DNA of 64,000 nt from positions 124,001 through 188,000 of the forward strand of contig NZ_JSFK01000001.1 in NCBI RefSeq assembly GCF_000783395.1, written 5' to 3'. The position numbers and the translations under genes were made by a program. This document shows, in pieces, positions 18,643-27,336 of the stretch. The notes under the pieces were generated by a model. It was given only the letters and a program-made list of their open reading frames with translations, did no database searches and was not told where the DNA came from. This DNA is from Pseudomonas chlororaphis. GTDB lineage: Bacteria > Pseudomonadota > Gammaproteobacteria > Pseudomonadales > Pseudomonadaceae. Every line of letters begins with the position of its first letter. Position 1 is the stretch's first letter.

Positions 18643-18971
18643 TTGGCTTTTGGCTGTTTAAATCTGTGTCAGATAACCAGAACCTTCCCACAAGTTTTTC
18701 AGGTTGTCCGTCGGACGTGCGCTCTCTAGGCTCTGGGTGTCGCTGAATGTTCAGTGATCGGGTGTGAGAACCCGCCGAGCTTGAAACTAGCACCAGTAAG
18801 ACCATAATTGCGGCCGGTTTATTAGCCGTCGCAATGCCTTATGGCGGCTGTGTGCGGGCAGACTTCGGTCTGGCCGGTTTTCTGCTCACCGGTTTCTCAC
18901 TCCGCACATAGCTGCCACCCTTTGCCACGTGAGAAATGGCCAAGGGCGGCTCGAATGACGAGCAGATTTTC
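18643..18971. other. Intergenic stretch before the DUF6124 gene
   Basis: About 330 bp between the tandem repeat and the next gene. No supported gene, repeat or clear promoter seen; short ORFs here look like chance. Confidence 0.4.
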
Positions 18972-19337
18972 ATGAAAGATAAAATTGTCCCCGATCCACC
19001 TATCGATCCCACATCCCCACTCGAAGACGCCATCCGCGCCGACGACCAAATCAAAACCCGCGAAGCCATTAAGCGCGCCCTGGATTTCTACCTCAGCCCC
19101 GACCCCCTAAAACCCCGGCAACCCAGCACGATGTTCCTGATCCAGCCAAACATCGACACCGAAAGTCTGCTGGCGCATGCCTGTGAATCCCTGGCGTCGG
19201 CGAACACGTTAACCGGTAACTTTGCCGATCAGTTGGGCCGGCCCGAGCGGAATACGGCGCTGGCGATTCAGCAGATCATCATGCTGGCCGAACTGGCGGT
19301 GAACCGGGCGCTGGATCGGGTTGATCCGCAGACATAA
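18972..19337 (+). CDS. DUF6124 family protein
   Basis: A 121-aa soluble protein resembling the small Pseudomonas family DUF6124: an N-terminal Pro/Asp-rich segment (VPDPPIDPTSP), a helix ending RALDFYL, then DTESLLAHACESLASA and a helical C-terminus (QQIIMLAELAVNRALD). The function of the family is unknown. The ATG at 18972 is chosen because the N-terminus then aligns with the usual family start; the frame extends to 18936 and neither start has a strong ribosome site. A terminator follows. Confidence 0.7.
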   Translation: MKDKIVPDPPIDPTSPLEDAIRADDQIKTREAIKRALDFYLSPDPLKPRQPSTMFLIQPNIDTESLLAHACESLASANTLTGNFADQLGRPERNTALAIQQIIMLAELAVNRALDRVDPQT

Positions 19338-19363
19338 TCAGTCTGATCCACCGCGTTATCGTT

Positions 19364-19432
19364 CTTCGCGAGCAAGCTCGCTCCCACAGGTGGAATGCAT
19401 TTCAAACTGTGGGAGCGAGCTTGCTCGCGAAG
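19364..19432. repeat. REP doublet
   Basis: Inverted pair of TTCGCGAGCAAGCTCGCTCC and its complement with a short centre. This is the AAGC variant of the REP core. Confidence 0.9.
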
Positions 19433-19467
19433 AGGGTGGTTCATCCACAGCAAATCCCAGGCACAAA

Positions 19468-19500
19468 AAAACCGCCGATCATTCACCGATCGGCGGTTTT
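19468..19500. terminator. Bidirectional terminator
   Basis: Perfect 13-bp stem AAAACCGCCGATC / GATCGGCGGTTTT, 7-nt loop, with A-run before and T-run after. It serves the convergent DUF6124 and SIMPL genes. Confidence 0.88.
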
Positions 19501-19519
19501 TCATTCAGCCCAGATCAAA

Positions 19520-20236
19520 TCACTGCATCAACACTTCAATCGAGCCATCAGCCGTCATGCTGACCTGGCTGGTGCCTGCTTCAACTTCAGGTGTCACCGG
19601 CGCCGAATCCATTGCCGCCGCTTTCATCATCATCGGTGCGCGCAGGTACGGTTGTGGATAACCGTTGCTGTTGAGGTTCAGGTTGACGATTTTGTAACCC
19701 TTGCCGCCCAGTGCATCGGTGGCCAGTTGGGCGCGGGCCTTGAAGGCGGTCACGGCTTCTTTGAGCAACTGGTCTTCACTGGATTTGCGGGTCGGGTCGG
19801 CGATGGCGAAGTCCATGCCGCCCATTTTCAGGTCGCCGAGCAGTTCGCCAGTGAGTTTGGACAGGGCGGCGAAGTCAGAGCTTTCCAGGCGCAGTTCGGC
19901 GCGTTCACGCCAGCCGGTGATCTTCTGGCCTTTGGTGTCGTAGATCGGGTAGCTGTTGCGGCTGCCTTGGCGCAGGGTGATGTCTTTGACTTGCTTGGCC
20001 TGAGCCAGGGCCTTGTTCATGGTGGTGCTGACGTCGGCGGCGAGTTTGGCCGGGTCGGTGTTTTGCTCTTCGGTGTAGAGGGTGACGATCATCAGGTCGC
20101 GGGCGACTTCCGTGCTGACTTCGGCGCGCAGGGAAATCTGGTTGTAGTGCAGCTCATCGGCGGCCAGGGCCGGAAGGCTGGCGATGCTGCCGACGGTCAG
20201 GGCGAGAAGGGCGGCGCTGCGGCGAAATGTGTGCAT
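19520..20236 (-). CDS. SIMPL domain (DUF541) periplasmic protein
   Basis: A 238-aa protein with a signal peptide (..ASLPALAAD) followed by one SIMPL/DUF541 domain (ISLRAEVSTEVARDLMIVTLYTE.., ending SMTADGSIEVLMQ). Members are periplasmic or surface proteins linked with oxidative-stress responses and immunogenicity (BP26 of Brucella); biochemical function is not known. The ATG at 20236 has AAGGAG 6 nt upstream. The same neighbour, next to roxS, is found in P. aeruginosa (PA4495) as I recall. Confidence 0.8.
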   Translation of the reverse strand: MHTFRRSAALLALTVGSIASLPALAADELHYNQISLRAEVSTEVARDLMIVTLYTEEQNTDPAKLAADVSTTMNKALAQAKQVKDITLRQGSRNSYPIYDTKGQKITGWRERAELRLESSDFAALSKLTGELLGDLKMGGMDFAIADPTRKSSEDQLLKEAVTAFKARAQLATDALGGKGYKIVNLNLNSNGYPQPYLRAPMMMKAAAMDSAPVTPEVEAGTSQVSMTADGSIEVLMQ

Positions 20237-20363
20237 GAAAGCTCCTTGATGAGGGCGCAGGTGATGGTTCGGGGGCCTGCGTGAAACCATCAGACTCTAG
20301 CTTCTGTGATCCGGTTCGCCCAGTTACAACTTCTATACAGATGGCCGGGGCTGCTGCGCAGCC

Positions 20364-20432
20364 CTTCGCGAGCAGGCTCGCTCCCACAGGGAAATGCATT
20401 TCAAAGGTGGGAGCGAGCCTGCTCGCGAAGGC
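20364..20432. repeat. REP doublet
   Basis: Inverted pair of TTCGCGAGCAGGCTCGCTCC around GAAATGCATTTCAAAG. It lies between the divergent SIMPL and roxS genes. Confidence 0.9.
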
Positions 20433-20551
20433 GTCCTTATAGCCACCGATAATGTTTTTGCCATGTGGTCGTTTGCCGCACTTTCGCCTCTCAAGGCCAC
20501 GGCTTGGTTATACTCCGTGCGATCCGCCTGGAGCGCTCATCAGGAGAGCTC

Positions 20552-21814
20552 ATGCTCGCCCCCGTACAACTGACTTCCGCCACTCGCCAGAACCTCTGGC
20601 GACTGACTTTCATCCGCACTCTGGTGCTCGCCGCGCAGGCTGGCTCCGTTGGCTTGGCCTACTGGCTGCAATTGTTGCCGTTGCCATGGGTGCAACTGGC
20701 GATGACCCTCGGCTGCTCGACGCTGCTCTGCGTGTTCACTGCTGTGCGTTTGCGTACTTCGTGGCCAGTGACCGAACTCGAATATGCCCTGCAACTGGCC
20801 TGCGATCTGGTGATCCACAGTGCGCTGCTGTATTTCTCCGGCGGTTCGACCAACCCGTTTGTTTCCTATTATCTGGTGCCGCTGACCATCGCTGCGGTGA
20901 CGCTGCCGTGGCGCTATTCGGTGATTCTCTCCGGTATCGCGCTGGCGTTGTACACCGTGATGCTGACGCGTTTCTATCCGCTGGAAACCTTGCCGGTCGC
21001 TCGCGAGAACCTGCAGATCTACGGCATGTGGCTGAGCTTCGCACTGGCGGCGGCGGTGATCACCTTCTTCGCGGCACGCATGGCTGAAGAGCTGCGTCGT
21101 CAGGAGGAGCTGCGCGCGATCCGTCGTGAAGAAGGCCTGCGGGATCAACAATTGCTCGCCGTTGCTACCCAGGCCGCTGGCGCCGCCCATGAACTCGGCA
21201 CACCGCTGGCGACCATGAGCGTGTTGCTCAAGGAAATGCAGCAGGATCATCCCGACCCGATGCTGCAGGACGATCTGAAAGTGCTGCAGGATCAGGTCAA
21301 GCTCTGCAAGGAAACCTTGCAGCAACTGGTGCGCGCCGCCGAGGCCAACCGGCGTCTGGCGGTCGAGATGCAGGACGTCACCGACTGGCTCGACGAAGCG
21401 CTGAACCGCTGGCACCTGATGCGTCCGGAAGCCAGTTACCGTTTCCATCGGCTCGGCCAGGGCACGGTGCCGCGCATGGCGCCGCCGCCGGACCTGACGC
21501 AGGCGCTGTTGAATCTGCTCAACAACGCCGCCGATGCCTGTCCGGAAAACCTCAAGGTAACCCTGGACTGGGACGCGGAAACGGTGACCATCAGCATTCG
21601 TGACCACGGCGCCGGTGTGCCGCTGGCCATCGCCGAACAGATCGGCAAACCGTTTTTTACCACCAAGGGCAAAGGTTTCGGCCTGGGCCTGTTTTTGAGC
21701 AAGGCCAGCGTGACACGCGCCGGCGGCTCAGTGAAACTCTATAGTCATGAGGAAGGCGGCACGCTCACCGAGCTGCGCCTGCCCCACGGCGCCCGAGGAG
21801 ACCAACATGAGTGA
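20552..21814 (+). CDS. roxS: RoxS (RegB/PrrB-type) redox sensor histidine kinase
   Basis: A 420-aa membrane kinase with about six N-terminal helices. The quinone-binding heptapeptide GGSTNPF of the RegB family is at 97-103, the H-box AAHELGTPLA has His213, and the ATPase domain has N-box LLNNAADAC and G-boxes DHGAGVP and GFGLGLFL. Cys252 lies 39 residues after the His, close to the redox Cys of RegB. It senses the ubiquinone/redox state and phosphorylates RoxR to control respiratory oxidases. ATG at 20552 has AGGAGA upstream. It overlaps roxR by 8 nt. Confidence 0.93.
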   Translation: MLAPVQLTSATRQNLWRLTFIRTLVLAAQAGSVGLAYWLQLLPLPWVQLAMTLGCSTLLCVFTAVRLRTSWPVTELEYALQLACDLVIHSALLYFSGGSTNPFVSYYLVPLTIAAVTLPWRYSVILSGIALALYTVMLTRFYPLETLPVARENLQIYGMWLSFALAAAVITFFAARMAEELRRQEELRAIRREEGLRDQQLLAVATQAAGAAHELGTPLATMSVLLKEMQQDHPDPMLQDDLKVLQDQVKLCKETLQQLVRAAEANRRLAVEMQDVTDWLDEALNRWHLMRPEASYRFHRLGQGTVPRMAPPPDLTQALLNLLNNAADACPENLKVTLDWDAETVTISIRDHGAGVPLAIAEQIGKPFFTTKGKGFGLGLFLSKASVTRAGGSVKLYSHEEGGTLTELRLPHGARGDQHE

Positions 21815-22367
21815 CGAAATCCAAGTCGAAGGCGAAGAACTGCCGCATTTGCTGCTGGTCGACGACGACGCAACGTTCACCCGAGTAATGGCCCGTGCCA
21901 TGGCTCGTCGTGGCTTTCGCGTCAGCACTGCCGGTTCGGCCGAAGAAGGCCTGACCATCGCCCAGGCCGATCTGCCTGATTACGCCGCGCTCGACCTGAA
22001 AATGGACGGCGATTCCGGTCTGGTGCTGCTGCCCAAGCTGCTGGAGCTGGACCCGGAAATGCGCGTGGTGATCCTTACCGGTTATTCGAGCATTGCTACC
22101 GCAGTCGAAGCGATCAAGCGCGGCGCCTGCAACTACCTGTGCAAACCGGCCGACGCCGACGATGTGCTGGCCGCATTGCTGTCCGAGCACGCCGACCTCG
22201 ACAGTCTGGTGCCGGAAAACCCGATGTCGGTCGACCGCCTGCAGTGGGAACACATCCAGCGCGTGCTCACCGAGCATGAAGGCAACATTTCCGCCACTGC
22301 CCGCGCCCTGGGCATGCACCGCCGCACTCTGCAGCGCAAACTGCAGAAGCGCCCGGTTCGTCGCTGA
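21807..22367 (+). CDS. roxR: RoxR (RegA/PrrA-type) response regulator
   Basis: A 186-aa regulator: receiver domain with acidic pocket LLLVDDD, phospho-Asp in ALDLKMDG and Lys in YLCKPAD, then a short Pro-free linker and the Fis-type HTH of RegA proteins (GNISATARALGMHRRTLQRKLQKR region). The ATG at 21807 has GAGGAG upstream and overlaps the roxS stop. Partner of RoxS in redox control of terminal oxidases. Confidence 0.93.
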   Translation: MSDEIQVEGEELPHLLLVDDDATFTRVMARAMARRGFRVSTAGSAEEGLTIAQADLPDYAALDLKMDGDSGLVLLPKLLELDPEMRVVILTGYSSIATAVEAIKRGACNYLCKPADADDVLAALLSEHADLDSLVPENPMSVDRLQWEHIQRVLTEHEGNISATARALGMHRRTLQRKLQKRPVRR

Positions 22368-22405
22368 ACCTGCGCTGAACGACTATCGCCAGCCCTCGCG
22401 ATATA

Positions 22406-22433
22406 ACGCACCGATCTACTATGATCGGTGCGT
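22406..22433 (+). terminator. Terminator of roxSR
   Basis: Perfect 11-bp stem ACGCACCGATC / GATCGGTGCGT with a TACTAT loop, followed by GTCTGTTCTTTT. Confidence 0.8.
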
Positions 22434-22463
22434 GTCTGTTCTTTTCTATATCGAGCCTTTTCC

Positions 22464-24191
22464 ATGAATCAGAACGCTGAATATTCCGCGGTCAACGATG
22501 CTGTGCGCGGGCAGTTTTTTCGCAAGGTGTGGGCGATCATCACGCCTTATTGGCGCAGCGAAGAGAAGGGCAAGGCCTGGACGCTATTGATTGCGGTGAT
22601 CGCGCTGTCGTTGCTCAGCGTGGGCATCTCGGTGTGGTTCAACACCTGGTACAAGGATTTTTACAACGCCCTGCAAAAGAAGGATGAAGCGGCGTTCTGG
22701 CGCTTGATTCTGTATTTCTGCGGCATTGCGGCGGTGGCAATTGTCGGTGCCGTGTACAGGCTCTATCTGACTCAGATGCTGACGATTCGCTGGCGGGCCT
22801 GGCTCACCGAAAAGCATTTCTCGCGTTGGCTTGCCGACAAGAATTACTACCAGCTGGAGCAGGGCGGTTACACCGATAACCCGGACCAGCGCATTTCCGA
22901 AGACCTCAACAACTTCACCTCCAACACCCTCGAACTGGGTATCGGGCTGCTGCGCAATATCGTCAGTCTGGTGTCATTCTCGATCATTCTCTGGGGCGTG
23001 TCGGGCAGCATCGAACTTTATGGCATCACCATTCCCGGCTACATGTTCTGGTGTGTGCTGGTTTATGCGGTGGTGGGCAGTTGGCTGACGCATTTGATTG
23101 GTCGTCGCTTGATCGGTCTGAACAATCAACAACAACGTTTCGAAGCTGACCTGCGTTTTTCCATGGTGCGGATTCGCGAGAATGCCGAAAGTATTGCGTT
23201 GTACAACGGTGAGCCGAACGAAAATCGTCGTCTGAGCGCTCGCTTCGGCAATGTCTGGCACAACTTCTGGGACATTATGAAAGTGTCCAAGCGCCTGACA
23301 TTCTTCACCGCCGGTTACAGCCAGGCAGCGATCATCTTTCCTTTCATCGTGGCTTCGCCGCGTTACCTCGCCGGCAAGATCGAGCTGGGTGAGCTGATGC
23401 AGATCAGCTCGGCATTCGGCAACGTCCAAGAGAGTTTCAGCTGGTTCATCAGTGCGTACCAGAGCCTCGCGTCCTGGCGCGCCACCTGTGATCGTCTGCT
23501 GAGTTTCCGCCAGGCCATGACCGACAACGAAGAGCGCATTCCGGCCATCGATGTGCAGAATCAGGGCAGCGAACTCAAGGTGCACAACCTCGGTCTGGAT
23601 CTGGCCGATGGTCGTCATTTGTTGACCAATGCCGACATGACTGTGGAGCCGGGTGAGCGGGTGATGCTCAGTGGGCGTTCCGGCAGCGGCAAGTCGACGC
23701 TGTTGCGGGCGATGGGACATTTGTGGCCGGCAGGGCACGGCAACATCCGATTGCCGGCGGCGCGCTATCTGTTCCTGCCGCAAAAGCCGTATCTGCCGAT
23801 TGGCACTCTGCGCGAGGCATTGAGTTATCCACAACCGGGCGACACCTACGCGCCGGAACGTTATGCACAAGTGCTGGAAATCTGCCGCTTGCCGCACCTG
23901 GTGGCGCGGCTGGACGAGGCCAATCACTGGCAGCGCATGCTCTCGCCGGGCGAGCAGCAACGATTGGCCTTCGCTCGCGCACTGCTTTACGCGCCGCAAT
24001 GGCTGTACATGGACGAAGCCACTTCGGCGATGGACGAGGAAGACGAAGCGACGCTGTATCAGGCGCTGATTGATCAGATACCGGGGCTGAGCATTGTCAG
24101 CGTCGGCCATCGCAGCAGTTTGAAACGCTTCCATCCACGGCATGTGCGGATCGACAGCGGGCATTTGGTTGAACAGACCGTGACTGCCTGA
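22464..24191 (+). CDS. YddA-type ABC transporter (permease-ATPase fusion)
   Basis: A 575-aa half-transporter: an N-terminal ABC_membrane_2 / SbmA-BacA-like membrane domain (first helix about 38-58, the EDLNNFTSNTLELG region) and a C-terminal ATPase with Walker [10 protein letters not shown], signature LSPGEQQR and Walker B WLYMDEATSAMDEE. Family members (E. coli YddA, mycobacterial Rv1819c) transport vitamins or peptides; substrate here unknown. ATG at 22464 is the natural start after the roxSR terminator, although its ribosome site is weak. The region carries no other clue to function. Confidence 0.85.
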   Translation: MNQNAEYSAVNDAVRGQFFRKVWAIITPYWRSEEKGKAWTLLIAVIALSLLSVGISVWFNTWYKDFYNALQKKDEAAFWRLILYFCGIAAVAIVGAVYRLYLTQMLTIRWRAWLTEKHFSRWLADKNYYQLEQGGYTDNPDQRISEDLNNFTSNTLELGIGLLRNIVSLVSFSIILWGVSGSIELYGITIPGYMFWCVLVYAVVGSWLTHLIGRRLIGLNNQQQRFEADLRFSMVRIRENAESIALYNGEPNENRRLSARFGNVWHNFWDIMKVSKRLTFFTAGYSQAAIIFPFIVASPRYLAGKIELGELMQISSAFGNVQESFSWFISAYQSLASWRATCDRLLSFRQAMTDNEERIPAIDVQNQGSELKVHNLGLDLADGRHLLTNADMTVEPGERVMLSGRSGSGKSTLLRAMGHLWPAGHGNIRLPAARYLFLPQKPYLPIGTLREALSYPQPGDTYAPERYAQVLEICRLPHLVARLDEANHWQRMLSPGEQQRLAFARALLYAPQWLYMDEATSAMDEEDEATLYQALIDQIPGLSIVSVGHRSSLKRFHPRHVRIDSGHLVEQTVTA

Positions 24192-24206
24192 TCAACACAC
24201 ATCCCA

Positions 24207-24296
24207 TGTGGGAGCTGGCTTGCCAGCGATGGCGTTGGTTCAGTCAACATCTTCATCGACAGGTACGGCCTCATCGCTGGCAAGCCAGCTCCCACA
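24207..24296. repeat. REP doublet, second sequence family
   Basis: Inverted pair of TGTGGGAGCTGGCTTGCCAG and its complement. The core (CTGGCTTGCCAG) is different from the GAGC-AGG/AAG-CTCG family at the other sites in this window. Confidence 0.85.
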
Positions 24297-24382
24297 GGTT
24301 TTGTATGGAAATGGAAAGTGATCGTACAACCCGCTTGAGCTATCATTCCTCCAAGCCGAATTTTCGAGACAAGATGCACACC

Positions 24383-25129
24383 ATGGAAAACCTGATCGAA
24401 ACCCCGCGTCTCCCGCGCAAGCGCCGCAGTCTGGCCCAGGAACTGGTGACGGTGCTGAGCGAGCAGATCCGCGATGGCCTGCTCAAGCGCGGTGACAAAC
24501 TGCCTACCGAGTCGGCGATCATGGAAGCCCATGGCGTCAGCCGCACCGTGGTGCGCGAGGCAATTTCCCGTTTGCAGGCTGCAGGGCAGGTTGAAACCCG
24601 CCACGGCATCGGCACCTTCGTACTCGACACGCCAAGCCCGAGTGGTTTTCGCATCGACCCGGCCACCGTCGTCACCCTGCGTGATGTGCTGGCCATTCTC
24701 GAACTACGCATTAGCCTGGAAGTGGAATCTGCCGGCCTTGCCGCGCAACGTCGCAGCGCCGAGCAACTGGCGACCATGCGTGCCGCCCTCGATGCGCTCA
24801 ACGAAAGCGCTGCCCATGCCAGCGATGCTGTGGCTTCAGACTTTGCTTTCCACCTGGAAATCGCCCTGTCCACCGGCAATCGCTACTTCACCGACATCAT
24901 GACCCACCTGGGCACCAGCATCATTCCGCGTACGCGGCTGAACTCGGCGCGCCTGGCACATGATGATCAACAGCACTACATGGGTCGCCTGAGCCGTGAA
25001 CACGAAGAAATCTACGACGCGATTGCCCGTCAGGATTCCGATGCGGCGCGTGCGGCGATGCGTCTGCACCTGACCAACAGCCGTGAAAGACTGCGCCAGG
25101 CCCATGAAGAGGCACAGGCGCAGGGTTAG
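24383..25129 (+). CDS. FadR/GntR-family regulator of sugar-acid catabolism
   Basis: A 248-aa regulator with an N-terminal winged HTH (LAQELVTVLSEQIRDGLLKRGDKLPTES, VSRTVVREAISRLQAAGQV) and a C-terminal FCD ligand domain with the metal-binding residues (DFAFHLEI, HEEIYDAI, H in MRLHL). FCD regulators bind organic acids; its place before galactarate genes suggests the GguR/GudR role, responding to galactarate or glucarate. A 24-bp inverted repeat over the kdgD promoter is the likely target. Start uncertain between ATG 24383 and ATG 24374. Confidence 0.85.
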   Translation: MENLIETPRLPRKRRSLAQELVTVLSEQIRDGLLKRGDKLPTESAIMEAHGVSRTVVREAISRLQAAGQVETRHGIGTFVLDTPSPSGFRIDPATVVTLRDVLAILELRISLEVESAGLAAQRRSAEQLATMRAALDALNESAAHASDAVASDFAFHLEIALSTGNRYFTDIMTHLGTSIIPRTRLNSARLAHDDQQHYMGRLSREHEEIYDAIARQDSDAARAAMRLHLTNSRERLRQAHEEAQAQG

Positions 25130-25135
25130 TATTTA

Positions 25136-25498
25136 TTAGTGTTCGAGGTAAACCAGCAGCTCTGCAGACTGAGCCGTATTACCTGACGAGGTCTGCACTC
25201 TATAACTCAATTTAGCGGTGGCACCCTTTACGAACTTTTCTTCAAATGTCTTTTTCGGGATCTTGAATTCAAATGGAGCATCGGCGGGTGACTCGACGGG
25301 AAGTTCCTGGCTGTATTCATTCCCTGTGGAAGTACTGACCTTGAATGTAATATTGTCTCCCTTGCTAGCATTTAGATATGACTGGACTTCGCCGTGGGCA
25401 GGATCAGCCAGGTTGTGCACGAAAAGTATGAGCTTTCCGTTGTGAACGATGGCTTCGCGGAGGAGGGGGGCAGCGAGTGCTTTTACTTGAACATTCAT
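25136..25498 (-). CDS. Ig-like small protein A, unknown function
   Basis: A 120-aa protein with no signal peptide or transmembrane segment and an alternating beta-strand pattern. The end (FEFKIPKKTF..KLSYRVQTSSG..AELLVYL) matches the domain type that recurs as repeats in large Pseudomonas surface proteins, as I remember them, and is shared with the neighbouring protein B. AAGGAA lies upstream of ATG 25498. Base composition is lower in GC than the flanking catabolic genes. It ends 6 bp from the convergent regulator. I cannot assign a function. Confidence 0.7.
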   Translation of the reverse strand: MNVQVKALAAPLLREAIVHNGKLILFVHNLADPAHGEVQSYLNASKGDNITFKVSTSTGNEYSQELPVESPADAPFEFKIPKKTFEEKFVKGATAKLSYRVQTSSGNTAQSAELLVYLEH

Positions 25499-25705
25499 GA
25501 TTGAAATTCCTTTTATAACCAATCAAACCTTTGCAATCGCGTAGTGATGACACACTACGATCGGAGTCGGTTTGTTATCTCCTGACTTCATTAACTCAGG
25601 GATCCCCATTCTTACGCACCTGTAAGAAATACCAGTCCCGACGAACGGTCATCATCCGAAGCGCAAGCGCCAGGGACCGTGAACTGGTCAAGCGAAAATT
25701 CATTA

Positions 25706-26086
25706 TCAAGCCTTAATCCGCAACCTCAACATTCCCGAAAACGGCTCCATACTCGACTCATCACAGAACTTGTAGCGCAGTTCAACCTCCCTGTTCAGGT
25801 ACGGCCGCAGCGCCTCTTTAGGTATCTGCAACTCGATCCCCGTCAGCTTCTCCATCTCGTCCTCGGCATCGTCCCAGGTGCCGGTGTCCACTTCTTCACC
25901 AATCCACTCCGGTTCTTCAGGATCGTTGCCGAGAATCGGATAAACACTCCAGTTCGCCGTAAAATCGCTGGAATCCGGGACCTGTACGATCAATACATCG
26001 GGTAGCACGGATAGCTGCAGGGTGAGGGTGTCAGAGGCAGAAGAGGCGATTTGCGCGAGGGTTGGTGCAGCATAATTCACGAACAT
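25706..26086 (-). CDS. Ig-like small protein B, unknown function
   Basis: A 126-aa acidic protein, no signal peptide, rich in predicted beta strands. Its C-terminus (IELQIPKEAL..VELRYKF..SGMLRLRI) aligns with protein A and its N-terminus shares AAP-x-L, so the two look like diverged duplicates. AAGGA lies 7 nt upstream of ATG 26086. The leader carries a 7-bp hairpin at 26108-26125. It is transcribed away from kdgD, before protein A with a 207-bp gap. Function unknown. Confidence 0.7.
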   Translation of the reverse strand: MFVNYAAPTLAQIASSASDTLTLQLSVLPDVLIVQVPDSSDFTANWSVYPILGNDPEEPEWIGEEVDTGTWDDAEDEMEKLTGIELQIPKEALRPYLNREVELRYKFCDESSMEPFSGMLRLRIKA

Positions 26087-26107
26087 TTCGGTTTCCTTCG
26101 AAGGTCC

Positions 26108-26125
26108 GCCACGATCCTTCGTGGC
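26108..26125 (-). promoter_or_regulatory. Hairpin in the leader of Ig-like protein B
   Basis: GCCACGA / TCGTGGC with a 4-nt loop, about 10 bp upstream of the ribosome-binding site of protein B. It could affect translation; effect not known. Confidence 0.35.
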
Positions 26126-26286
26126 AGTCGTCGCACCTTACCCGGCGTTTCTCCAGCGTTCAGTAAACGAATCTTGACCAGACATTTCCGCGCTGGAACC
26201 CTTCAAACACGGGCTTTTGCGACGATTCCTGCCAAGCCTTAAACAGCTTTGTCCGACAAAAAAACACCCACAACGATGAAATGCAG

Positions 26287-26326
26287 TTGACGGTTATTAT
26301 TTAAGTTGTACGATGACCTACAACTT
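26287..26326 (+). promoter_or_regulatory. kdgD promoter with overlapping FadR-type operator
   Basis: TTGACG at 26287-26292 and TACGAT at 26309-26314, 16 bp apart, form a good sigma70 promoter. The inverted repeat AAGTTGTA-N8-TACAACTT at 26303-26326 covers its -10 box. The TTGT..ACAA core with this spacing fits GntR/FadR-family operators, so the regulator at 24383 probably represses here. Confidence 0.65.
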
Positions 26327-26382
26327 CAGCGAAGGCTGAACGGACCAATCACAAAAAACGTTGCTACCAGGGTGTTCGAATA

Positions 26383-27294
26383 ATGAATCCACAAGAACTG
26401 AAGTCCATCCTCTCTGCCGGCCTGCTGTCTTTCCCGGTGACCGATTTCAACGCGCAGGGCGATTTCAACCGCGCGGGCTACATCAAACGCCTGGAATGGC
26501 TGGCTCCGTATGGCGCTTCAGCCTTGTTCGCCGCTGGCGGCACCGGTGAGTTTTTCTCCCTGGCCGCCAGCGAATACTCGGAAATCATCAAGACTGCCGT
26601 CGACACTTGCGAAACCAGCGTGCCGATCCTCGCCGGTGTCGGTGGTTCGACCCGTCAGGCCATCGAATACGCTCAAGAAGCCGAGCGTCTGGGCGCCAAA
26701 GGTCTGTTGCTGCTGCCGCACTACCTGACTGAAGCGAGCCAGGACGGCGTTGCCGCCCACGTTGAAGCCGTGTGTAAATCGGTCAACATCGGCGTAGTCG
26801 TTTACAACCGCAACGTTTGCCGCCTGACCGCGCCGCTGCTGGAACGTCTGGCCGAGCGCTGCCCGAACCTGATCGGCTACAAGGATGGTCTGGGCGATAT
26901 CGAGTTGATGGTGTCGATCCGCCGCCGCCTCGGTGATCGCTTCAGCTACCTGGGTGGTCTGCCGACCGCCGAAGTCTACGCCGCTGCCTACAAGGCTTTG
27001 GGCGTGCCGGTCTACTCCTCGGCGGTGTTCAACTTCATCCCGAAAACCGCGATGGACTTCTACCACGCGATCGCTCGTGAAGATCACGCCACCGTCGGCA
27101 AGATCATCGACGATTTCTTCCTGCCGTACCTCGACATCCGCAACCGCAAGGCCGGTTACGCCGTGAGCATCGTCAAGGCCGGCGCGAAAATCGCCGGCTA
27201 TGACGCAGGCCCGGTGCGGGCGCCGCTGACCGATCTGACTGGCGAAGAGTACGAAATGCTCGCTGCGCTGATCGACAAGCAAGGTGCGCAGTAA
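26383..27294 (+). CDS. kdgD: 5-dehydro-4-deoxyglucarate dehydratase
   Basis: A 303-aa DHDPS-family enzyme with the Schiff-base lysine in [10 protein letters not shown], the VVYNRN motif (in place of the YNxP of other DHDPS members, as expected for KdgD), and GGTGEFFSL. It removes water and CO2 from 5-dehydro-4-deoxy-D-glucarate to give 2,5-dioxopentanoate (alpha-ketoglutarate semialdehyde). The next gene oxidises that product. The start has only a weak AGGGTG upstream, but the N-terminus ([11 protein letters not shown]) is the family's. Confidence 0.95.
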   Translation: MNPQELKSILSAGLLSFPVTDFNAQGDFNRAGYIKRLEWLAPYGASALFAAGGTGEFFSLAASEYSEIIKTAVDTCETSVPILAGVGGSTRQAIEYAQEAERLGAKGLLLLPHYLTEASQDGVAAHVEAVCKSVNIGVVVYNRNVCRLTAPLLERLAERCPNLIGYKDGLGDIELMVSIRRRLGDRFSYLGGLPTAEVYAAAYKALGVPVYSSAVFNFIPKTAMDFYHAIAREDHATVGKIIDDFFLPYLDIRNRKAGYAVSIVKAGAKIAGYDAGPVRAPLTDLTGEEYEMLAALIDKQGAQ

Positions 27295-27311
27295 CACCCG
27301 ACAAAAACGCG

Positions 27312-27336
27312 GCCGCTGAGTAATCAGCGGCTTTTT
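27312..27336 (+). terminator. Intrinsic terminator/attenuator after kdgD
   Basis: GCCGCTGA / TCAGCGGC with a GTAA loop and TTTTT lies in the 75-bp gap between kdgD and the dehydrogenase gene, inside the apparent operon. Confidence 0.75.

Noticed and set aside
25531-25716. 61-codon plus-strand ORF between the two Ig-like genes
   Set aside because: No ribosome site or features; likely chance.
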